Positions 54,301-61,706 of a stretch of DNA of 64,000 bases are shown piece after piece. The notes under the pieces were generated by a model. The model was not told where the DNA came from and searched no databases. It saw nothing but the letters and a program-made list of their open reading frames with translations. The translations under genes were made by a program, and so were the position numbers. This stretch comes from Adiantum capillus-veneris (Eukaryota; Streptophyta; Polypodiopsida; Polypodiales; Pteridaceae). The DNA is taken from assembly GCA_014529385.2 (NCBI GenBank), contig CM043970.1, positions 60,827,523 through 60,891,522 on the forward strand, written 5' to 3'. Every line of letters starts with the position of its first letter. Within the stretch, counting starts at the first letter, position 1.

Positions 54301-56302
54301 AGAAAAGTTCTCACGAATTGCGGGACCATTACATGACCTAACAAAGAAAAATGTTAAGTATACGTGGTCTGCTAAGGAGAACAATGCTTTCGAAAAGCTT
54401 AAAGAAAAGCTTATCTCTCAACCTGTGCTTACACTACCGGATCTCTCAAAACCATTTGAGGTCCAATGTGATGCTTGTGGTGATTGCCTTGGGGCTGTTC
54501 TGCTCCAAGAAGGGCACGCCATAGGCTATGAGAGTCGAAGGCTCGACCCTGTTGAGCAAGCTCTAGGCATATACGAAAAAGAACTCCTTGCAGTTCTACA
54601 TGCCTTAGACTCATGGAAGCACTATTTATTGGGGACTCCTTTCATTCTGCGAACGGATCACCAAAGTCTTAAGTACTTCATGACACAGACCAAGCTTTCC
54701 GACAAACAAATGAGGTGGGCAAATTTCCTTTCGCAATTTCATTTTCATATTGCTCACATTGCTGGCAAGCATAATCAAGTAGCTGATGCACTCTCAAGAC
54801 GACCGAGAGTGAATGCAGTTTCCATAGCAACTCACAATGATCTATCTTCAATGATAGATGAGTATGCTATTGATCCCGATTTTAGAGATGTGATTTCAGC
54901 CCTTGCATTAGGGAAGAAAGAAGAACCATTTACTTTACAAGATGGTTATCTTCTCTATGGCAATAGACTATGCGTTACTAACTCACTACGTGAGAAAGTA
55001 ATGTATGAATCTCATGCTCCCCCATATGCGGGGCATAGAGGGATTCAGTCTACCCTAAAGGGAATTGAAACATATTTCTATTGGCCTACCATGAAAGTGA
55101 ACATACACGAGTATGTTTCCAAATGTGTGGTATGTCAAAAGACAAAATTTGATAGAGGGAAGCAACTTGGATTGCTTCAACCCTTGCCAATCCCTAATTC
55201 ACCTTGGGAGAGCATATCCATGGATTTTATCTTTGGATTGCCTAAGTCTATCCATGGGAATACGGGAATATGGACGATAGTAGACAGGTTCAGTAAACAA
55301 GCTCATTTTATACCTGTCAAAAAGACTATCAAAGCCCATCAAATGGCAACCCTCTTCATTTCACAAATTTTCAAGTACCATGGCTTGCCAATGTCCATAG
55401 TGTCGGATAGAGATCCTAGAATGACCAGTAATTTCTGGAAGGGTCTCTTTGAGAATTTAGGAACAAGGCTAAACTTCTCTTCGGCTTATCATCCACAAAC
55501 TGATGGCCAAAGTGAAATAGCTAACCTAACCATTCTTGATCTACTGAAAGCCTATGTAACGGAAGTAGATCAAAGATCCCAATGGGAGAAGTACTTACCT
55601 TTAGTAGAGTATGCTTACAATAACACTGTACATACTTCCACAGGAAAAGCACCTTTCGAGGTAATTGAGGGAAGATCAAAAAGTCCCTTGCTACTTAAGG
55701 TACATGGGAAGATCTTCGCTGCAGATGAGTATAGCCGAGACCTACAAGAATCTTTCCAAAAGATTAAGGATGCTATCTCTATCTCACAGCAAAGGCAAAA
55801 GGCTGCTGCTGACAAGCACAGAAGAGCCCAAGCCTTTAAAGAAAACGATTGGGTCTTGTTAAAGTTTCCCAAGGCTCGATTAAGGCACACGACGGGCAAG
55901 AATCCTACGGGCCACCAAAAGTACTATGCTAAACTAGCAAAAAGGTATTATGGTCCCTTCCAGATTCTTAGGCCAATCAATGAGATGGCCTATCAACTTA
56001 AGTTGCCCAATCATTGGCTCATACACAATGCTTTTCATGTGAGCCTATTAAAGCCTTACAAAGGAGAGCCACCTCAAGAACCAACTATTGAAGACCCACC
56101 GGAGATCGAGGACCACGAGGAGGTGCTGCAGCCCGAGTCCATTCTCCGACATGAAGACAAGGTATTAAGAGGCGGTAAGACTATCCGACGATATCTTATT
56201 AAGTTTAAGAATTATCCTTTTGAAGATGCTAGATGGATGCAAGGCATACAATTAAAGGATAACCTAAACCTTGTCAATGCTTACAATGCTTCCCAAGAGT
56301 AA
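51353..56302 (+). CDS. Chromovirus Gag-Pol polyprotein with chromodomain
   Basis: 1,649 codons without interruption. Order (residues): Ser/Arg/Lys-rich N-terminus to about 240; Retrotrans_gag core about 250-420 (FQKSTRQWWSSLRANG, QFLATDAKDKVLTEW); zinc knuckle CFKCGEQGHAYRAC at about 483; protease with FDPGSTHNFIS, Asp at 545 (Pro replaces the usual Ser/Thr); reverse transcriptase with YRMCVDYRALNRIT near 790, FSRIDLKSDYHQIRI and FFDD at 891-894; RNase H from about 1,038 (CDACGDCLGAVLLQ, RTDHQSLKYF); integrase with an HHCC zinc region (about 1,228-1,261), Asp in SMDFIFG near 1,290, Asp in IVSDRDPR near 1,350, Glu in TDGQSEIAN near 1,387; a YYGPF module; and a chromodomain about 1,593-1,640 (RRYLIKFKNYPFEDARWM), which in this family directs insertion to chromatin. 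The single frame implies Gag:Pol ratio control after translation. Confidence 0.95.
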   Translation: MADNSKESEINVDNFDFAHEQATNDASMLVNYLVSRLQQAMGNPSLQSEVQRQLRAHGILQAHHHDERTPRKPPCETTKRGLSPIWEEEENPYEGLKNLLLDDVSPSQRRTQEPPSKERERSESPATSAEMAPRRRRAKRSPSPPKRRRPSHSSPRHNSKRDDKKQEKKKARKRTPSSPSSSSSSSYESYGEDDKDQDKKKARKRSPSSPPSSNSSPSEESDGATFEPSKRRGHRKSYAAWKRSSKLKKFKEGGKSISFLTYDGTFGATDKVLAFIQQFDAAFGDEGFTESSKLRHVAMHFQKSTRQWWSSLRANGEAPRTWKALRASIMKQFLATDAKDKVLTEWRSLKLSPNESIHKYVDKFWDLQLKATVFKKLDFGEQKQQFCAGLTEEMAEYVNSQRPRTISAVIHHTMVASRINFQTGGKRNNKPPENKGSNEPKGKDNVQKSPKGNSNKAKEKGVYKGKNKLSPEELERYRKDNRCFKCGEQGHAYRACPQKNNRQDPPRASLVEIQEEEIHQTHHKGSPLCHAWGKVREHDAFILFDPGSTHNFISMELATKLGIQSYEMGDILPADSAFKGQEASVTPLIGKLRLHVQGYVDKEDFFISPLKHEDVILGAPWFDRLAADVKFPERRISFKFREKDMYIDAKEMGNTIPIVHTPAFNKSIKSSISVYMIFVKDSQNEPNALAKENKSNQKELELSNFLKGFQDVFIDDIPCELPPKRGNDDHAIELLPGSSPPNKPPYRVSQAQQEEIMRQVHELVEKGMVRPSSSPFCSPVLLVQKKDGTYRMCVDYRALNRITIKNRFPVPRVEDLFDKLQGSTYFSRIDLKSDYHQIRIVDQDIVKTAFRTTFGLYEYIVMPFGLTNAPATFNRLMEKLFRPHRTFTGVFFDDIIIYSNSLEEHKQHLQVIFQVLRENKLYVNRKKSEFFLQEIQYLGHIISQDGIQMDPSKLEVIKGWPKPRNLHELRSFIGMCAYYRRFIEKFSRIAGPLHDLTKKNVKYTWSAKENNAFEKLKEKLISQPVLTLPDLSKPFEVQCDACGDCLGAVLLQEGHAIGYESRRLDPVEQALGIYEKELLAVLHALDSWKHYLLGTPFILRTDHQSLKYFMTQTKLSDKQMRWANFLSQFHFHIAHIAGKHNQVADALSRRPRVNAVSIATHNDLSSMIDEYAIDPDFRDVISALALGKKEEPFTLQDGYLLYGNRLCVTNSLREKVMYESHAPPYAGHRGIQSTLKGIETYFYWPTMKVNIHEYVSKCVVCQKTKFDRGKQLGLLQPLPIPNSPWESISMDFIFGLPKSIHGNTGIWTIVDRFSKQAHFIPVKKTIKAHQMATLFISQIFKYHGLPMSIVSDRDPRMTSNFWKGLFENLGTRLNFSSAYHPQTDGQSEIANLTILDLLKAYVTEVDQRSQWEKYLPLVEYAYNNTVHTSTGKAPFEVIEGRSKSPLLLKVHGKIFAADEYSRDLQESFQKIKDAISISQQRQKAAADKHRRAQAFKENDWVLLKFPKARLRHTTGKNPTGHQKYYAKLAKRYYGPFQILRPINEMAYQLKLPNHWLIHNAFHVSLLKPYKGEPPQEPTIEDPPEIEDHEEVLQPESILRHEDKVLRGGKTIRRYLIKFKNYPFEDARWMQGIQLKDNLNLVNAYNASQE

Positions 56303-56658
56303 GCAAATGTACAAAATGTTAAAAATGAACAAAATTTTTGTCTTATAAGACTCTCTTTCTCTTTTTCTGTGCACAAAAATGAAGTAGTATGCATGCTTAG
56401 ATCAAGTTTGCGGAGACAACGTCTCCCAAACACCAAGTAGAGCTTGTCACTCTACTATGGAAGATTGATAGGACTAATGTGCAGACATGCTTGCGGCAGC
56501 CTCAGGCTCTCAAGCGCCAAATGGACTAGTCATCCATTATGGAATGATGTCATAGGGTAACATAGGGATCCTCTACCCGCTAAGAAAAGGACTCATGCAT
56601 ATGCTTTATCTTCTCTACACCATAGTCGAGGACGACTATGATTTCAAGAGAGAGGTAA
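56303..56658 (+). other. 3' untranslated internal region of chromovirus with purine tract
   Basis: No ORF. AAGAGAGAGG (56,646-56,655) followed by TAA lies immediately before the 3' LTR and is the likely polypurine tract, though shorter than usual. Confidence 0.65.
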
Positions 56659-58248
56659 TGTCATAATAATCAATATCTAATTCTCCTAAATGATTTTCTC
56701 ATATTAAACTGATCATTTAATGTGGGGAAGTGCCAAGGGAGAAAAAGCTAGAATATTGGTTAAGCTAGCAGACTGGCCACAGTAGGGATCCAAAGGAGGG
56801 AAAATAGGGATCCAAAGGGGGGGCCATCTGCAAAAGAGCCATGTGAAACAATGGGCCAAAAAGACCCTAAGGTTCAGCCCATTAAGACTTCCAAAATGCT
56901 AAGGTTCCAAAATTCAAAGGTTGTGTCCAAAGGTCAACCCTAGGGAAAATTGGATGCTTAGTGTGTGCCCTAAAAGTCTTTTCACATCCCTACATGGGAG
57001 GGGGCGAGCCCCAAAGGTAGGGGATGAGAGAGAAAGCCACACACACACACACAGGCTCCCTTTACACAAAGGGAATGAGGGACACATGTCAGCTCCCTAG
57101 GCCAGATGCCCACAAGGTGTGCCCAATTCCTATTGGAAGACCCTTGAAGTGGACCAATGAGAATTAAGCTAGAGTAAATGTAGTTTAATTAATTTAAAAA
57201 CATTTAATAAAAGAAACCAATGAGAATTAAGTCTCCTAGAAGACTATTGGGCAGTCTCCCAAAGGGTCCAATGAGCATTCAGAAGCCTCATGGCTTGCCT
57301 GATTTCTATTGGCCAGGAGACAAAGGGGTCCAATGAGAGTTTTGTTTAATTATTTAATTACCTAAAGCTCTCACAAAAGGGGAAAGGGGGACACATGTCA
57401 GAAGGCTATCACTTATGCTGCTTAATTCCTATTGGTTTGACCTGGGGAGGTCCAATGAGGCAAAAGCCAGACCTAATTAGCAGCTAGGGCTCGCCCAAGA
57501 GAGAGGGAGGGCTGATTTTTGCTTGGCATTGACACACACACACTCACACTTGACCATGTGTGAAGGAAGAATACTCTATCTCCTCCCAAGCTTTAATGGA
57601 GAGCTCATCACCTACTCCAAGCTTGTGAGATAGAAGCCTACATCAACACTCTCTTGGCATGTGGATGCAAATCCAACCAAGAGCCAAGCTTCAATGCATG
57701 CTCATCTTCTCTACCAAGCTAATTACTAAGCTAAGCTATGCTAATATGAGTGATAATGTGAGGAGATGTACATCTTTCTCGTAAGATACTCCTTCTTCAT
57801 CTCAATCTACTCTCATACCCTGCTAGCTCTCACCATCTTCGAAGGTGTGTGAGGTCTTGGGTCTGAGAACGGGGATAATTCAAGTTGTGTTTGATTTAGT
57901 GTTTTGCTTAGTGTATGAAGCTTCCATCTTCATTGCACTAGCTAGTCTTGAAGGAACACAAAGAATTGTATTGTACAATGTCTCTCTTGATGGGAGAAAC
58001 TATAATACAAAGCCTTTTGGAGGGGGGACCGGCTCCATGCAAATCCGGTCCTCAACTGTTGTCAATAGCTTAATTTCTCTCTCTTTTGAAAGTATTGTCG
58101 ATGCTATCTAATTAGGTGTTATGCTTTTTGTTGCTCTCTCCACCCAAGCACTCTTGTAATTCTCATTAGGAAGCTATTCTAATGAAATGCCCACTATGTT
58201 CATGCTGATTTCCGCTACACAAAAGTTATTAGGCCATTAAATGTTACA
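56659..58248 (+). repeat. 3' LTR of chromovirus
   Basis: 1,590 bp, four differences from the 5' LTR (near 57,864, 58,000, 58,027 and 58,144), followed by ATTGC at 58,249-58,253. Confidence 0.95.
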
Positions 58249-58482
58249 ATTGCACCCGTGAGATGTGGGCTTGGAGTTGAGGGTGCTTCCATGCCAGAGT
58301 CTGTACTGGTTCATTTGAGTTAGTCAAGTCCCTTGCTATTCAGATTCTACTATTCAGTTGTTTTGTTTGCTCTGTTGTTCGTTGTTTTCATGTTTTCATC
58401 CTATTGGAATGAGGTTTCATGCACATTGCACTCAGAAGCACCCATTGTAGAGAGCGCGACACATTATCTCCCCTACTTGGTG

Positions 58483-58640
58483 TTGGAAAAATGCACCTCA
58501 TGATGGTGTGAGACCTATGGGACCAACCTTAAAATGGCTGCATGGAATTGTGATGGATCAATGAAGCTGGATGTAGAAACATTTGAGGATAGCTTTAAGG
58601 GAAGAGACATTATATTTAACTCGGAAACGCATCAGACTCA
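58483..58640 (+). pseudogene. LINE copy 3: end of ORF1 and start of endonuclease
   Basis: TTGGAAAAATGCACC restores the LINE sequence cut at 48,986. MAAWNCDGSMKLDVETFED and GRDIIFNSETHQTHG follow, the N-terminus of the APE endonuclease (compare 29,162). LINE homology ends near 58,640, where a different repeat (shared with about 26,960) begins. Confidence 0.72.
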
Positions 58641-59644
58641 TGGCAAATAACCAAGCTCTAACAAGAATCTCCTCAACTCAACTGACTCACAAGTTACACG
58701 ACCAACATCTACAAAAGGTGTTGTGTCACAAAGTGATGATGTGGCATGACCAATTGGAAGAGAAATGGATAAGTGGACAAGAGAAATTGAACTGAACAAC
58801 TTGAAATACTTACGGAGCACATGATGTGGGGGCCTAAAATCCTAAAAGCCTAAATTTGGAACCTTAGAGCTAAAATGCATTGACATGCAAACGTGGCAGA
58901 TTGTACGGATGTTGAAGTGGCAAGGCTGTAAAAATTTTCCGTGATTTGCATTGCTAGTGCCACATGGCAGGCTATACGGATTTTTGCAAATTGCGCTGAT
59001 TGATTCAATGCTAGCTTTTGGGACCAAATGCTTTTGAGCTGATGGCTTTGGGACTCTGCTTTTGGGCCTTGAAGCCTCACTTTGAAAAGCATCTGGACGT
59101 ATACTCAGAGAGTAAATGACCCTCAAAAGTTGTACTTTGCAGTGTAGCAGGGAATAGGCGGAAGAGGACCCTCTCGTTTCAAGAACACGATCCCAAGCGT
59201 GGAGATCACTCAAAATGGAGACGAGAATGGAACCTCGTTCCGTCCCTAGGCAAAACCGGAACGGCAAGCGAAACTGATCCCAAAAAGGGCAGAACGGCAA
59301 GTGAATGCAGATCTAGAACGACAATTTTAAAAAACCTCGTCTTTAAAAAAAAATAAGGAAACATTTGGACAATGTTGTTTGAATGTTTTTTTTGGGGGAG
59401 GGAGGTATCCTTCCCATCCCCTCCTATAAATCTAAACCCTTTCCATCAAGCCTCAAGCTCTTAAGAGTCAAGAGCGGGCCGTTCCCGCCCTGGTTCAATG
59501 GTTCCAAGGTCCCCACATTCTAGAAATGTTCCAAAGGCCCCTGTTCCGTGTAACTTTGGTACTACACTATAAGCAATAATAGAGAAATATCTAAAGGGAT
59601 TCTAGTCTTTGGGGCCAATGCTTCTGGGCGTGGAACTTTGTCGT

Positions 59645-59646
<2 letters not shown>
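58641..59646. other. No recognisable gene; possible old LTR
   Basis: The first 60 bp recur near 26,960. From TGTGGGGGCCTAAAATCC (58,824) to the microsatellite at 59,648 the DNA has a TCCTATAAATC box near 59,420 and could be an LTR or its remnant, but there is no second copy here. Confidence 0.35.

Positions 59647-59647
<1 letters not shown>

Positions 59648-59682
<35 letters not shown>
59648..59682. repeat. (CT)n microsatellite abutting a LINE tail
   Basis: About 17 CT dinucleotides; LINE ORF2 sequence starts at the very next bases (GATGGGTTTGTGATTCG). Confidence 0.93.
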
Positions 59683-59686
<4 letters not shown>

Positions 59687-60042
59687 GGTTTGTGATTCGA
59701 CCCAGCTACATGGATACACATGTCTTATGGTTTGCGGTGTGCCATTGGTCAGATACGCACATCCTCACATCAGCTGGAGATTGAGACTAGTAGATTCAAA
59801 GCGATACCAGCAGACAACAGGATATGCCGTTTATGCCAGCTAGAGCCAGAGACAGAGCTACATTACGTATGTCATTGCACAATGTACTATGAGATTCGGG
59901 ATCGTTTCCACTACTTATTCAGAGAGGGTTTTGGTCCTTTCTCTAGGGTCATGAGTTATGAGGATCAGAGTTGTCTTGGGCTATATCTACTTGAGTTACA
60001 CAAATATAGACACTTTACTGGGGAGAGCTAGAGAGAGACAAT
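59683..60042 (+). pseudogene. LINE copy 4: 3' ORF2 fragment
   Basis: Starts DGFVIRPSYMDTHVLWF and, after one frame change, gives CAIGQIRTSSHQLEIET and CRLCQLEPETELHYVCHC, the intact CxxC...HxxxC zinc-binding end, then REGFGPFSRVMSYEDQ. Nearly the same as 47,600-47,960. It is cut at 60,042 by the LTR of element A'. Confidence 0.8.
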
Positions 60043-60629
60043 TGTTAACCCTCACGGCTCACGGACACCCCATCACCTACGACGGACGTGTATTATGTAT
60101 TTGGTAGAGTCAGGTACCGGGCTTGTCGGACCAATAGGAAAAGGGTAAGAGTGATCGCCGATGAGAGGCGCACTCTAACTGGGACATTCAAGGGATTAAT
60201 TGGCTAAGCATGGGCGCCCAAGTGTGAATAGGGTGAGCTCATATAAAAGCCAACTAAACCTAAAATTCATTCATTCTCTCATTTGTGCAATAGAAGAGTG
60301 CTCTTGCTCCATCTCCTTCTTCTTCTTCTTCATCTCTTTGTGTGTGTGTGTGAGAGAGAGAGAGTGAGAGGGGAAGAGAGAGGGAGTGTGTGGGTGATCG
60401 AGCATTACGAAGGCACGGCAGTGGTGAAGCGGTTGAGCGCGGCGTAGCGGCGTCTCCTTCTTCTTCGCGGCGAGGAATCCTCCACGAAGCAAGCGTAGAG
60501 CGGTGAGTGACACACCATCGCCTTCTTTGAGCTTACTAGTTTAGGCTAGTTGTGTGCTTGGAGCCGTCTATGGCTCGCACACAGTGTTAGGCAAGGCCCT
60601 TGCTTCGACAGTGCGGCAAGGAGCGCACA
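60043..60629 (+). repeat. 5' LTR of element A'
   Basis: 587 bp, TGTTAACC...GCGCACA, TATA box TATAAAAG at 60,242-60,249, (TG)n(GA)n tract near 60,338-60,375, clearly homologous to 5,045-5,624 with many substitutions. Confidence 0.9.
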
Positions 60630-60633
60630 TATT

Positions 60634-60650
60634 TGGCGCCGCTGCCGGGG
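60634..60650 (+). promoter_or_regulatory. Primer-binding site of element A'
   Basis: TGGCGCCGCTGCCGGGG, identical to that of element A and four bases after the LTR. Confidence 0.88.
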
Positions 60651-61706
60651 AATCGCCCTGCACTAAGCCCAAGAGGCACTTTGTGCTTCTCCTATGAGTT
60701 GTTTGTAGTAGGAAAGAAGAGGAAGAGGAAGAGGAAGAGGAATGAGTTGTTTTTCTGCAAGTTGTTAATTTATGTGTTGTTTGCAAGTTCTGTGATTTCT
60801 GCATAATGTTGTGTTTTCTGTTTGCACACAGTCTTTGCACAATTAGTAGTCGTTAGCTTGTTTGCAGTGAATGAATAAGTAGGAAGGCAGTTAGCAGTTT
60901 CTGCTTGCACACAGTCTGTACACAGTTTTCTGTCAAGGTTTGCCTGCACACAGTCTTTGCACAGTAAGGTAGTAAGAGAGGAAGTAGGTGGACAGTTAGC
61001 TCACTGTCAGTAAGCAGTTAACAGATTAGTTAGTAGATTAGTTAGTGGTTAGCAGCACTGTTAGTAAGTAGATAAGGTAGTGAGCTGTCTGTGAGCTGTG
61101 AGCTGTCGACTGGGAGGTTAGGTAGGTGACAGTGTGTGTGGCCAAGAAAGGGTCACCAAAACCGTGCGCGGTCGTCGCCCAAAAAATAAAATAATAAATA
61201 AATATATATATATATATATATATATAAAAAAAAAAAAAACCGAAAATATTTAAGCGTGAGTGACTGGGGGGCTACACTAAAATTTTGATCGGGATCGGGA
61301 TCATTTCCCCAAGCCCAAGCCCAAGCCCAAGCCCAGGCCCAGGCCTCAGTCTTAAGATATATACTAGACTCACTCTTATATATATACCCTACCCCCTCAA
61401 GAGGGAATGAGAGCATGTGGGGCAAGTCCTGCACTCTCCTCCCTTCTCTTCCCACTTGCACCCTTAGACTTTCTAATTTGGGCCTAGTTCCCTACTAGAA
61501 ATTGACGGTTTTAGGAATTCCGAGGGCATAAAGTGACCAAACGGAGGGCTGTAAAGCACGACATGTCTATAGTTGGGTCAGAAAAAAAGGACCAAAAAAT
61601 CAAAAAATAAATAAATAAGAAAAGACTTGGGTTGCAAAACACCCAAAATTACTAGGTGAGCAGCCTTCACGGGCCCTCACTGACACTTCTAGGGGATCCA
61701 AGTCAT
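60651..61706 (+). other. Untranslated leader of element A'
   Basis: No ORF. 60,780-61,130 is a repetitive stretch with CACACAGTCT(T/G)TGCACAG and GTTAGTAGATTAGTTAG-type units. (AT)n lies at 61,203-61,226. From 61,287 the sequence matches the element A leader, including the AAGCCC/AGGCCC array (61,311-61,348) and the block CTTAGACTTTCTA... near 61,463. Confidence 0.65.

Larger units (their letters stand above)
49347..58248 (+). mobile_element. Young intact Ty3/gypsy chromovirus (8.9 kb)
   Basis: LTRs 49,347-50,935 and 56,659-58,248 are identical except three substitutions and one 1-bp indel by my reading. A perfect primer site, one uninterrupted Gag-Pol frame with chromodomain, a short purine tract and a perfect ATTGC duplication complete it. 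All catalytic residues I can check are present, so this is the best candidate for an autonomous, possibly still mobile element in the window. Without related sequences I cannot place it in CRM, Tekay, Reina or Galadriel. Confidence 0.96.
48987..58477 (+). mobile_element. Solo LTR of family F (584 bp), split by the chromovirus
   Basis: Starts TGTAGCAGGGCTACAC and ends CTCCCCTACT, flanked by TGATG (48,982-48,986) and TGGTG (58,478-58,482), one mismatch, within LINE copy 3. It consists of 48,987-49,346 and 58,254-58,477, which together match 35,504-36,076. Confidence 0.78.
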
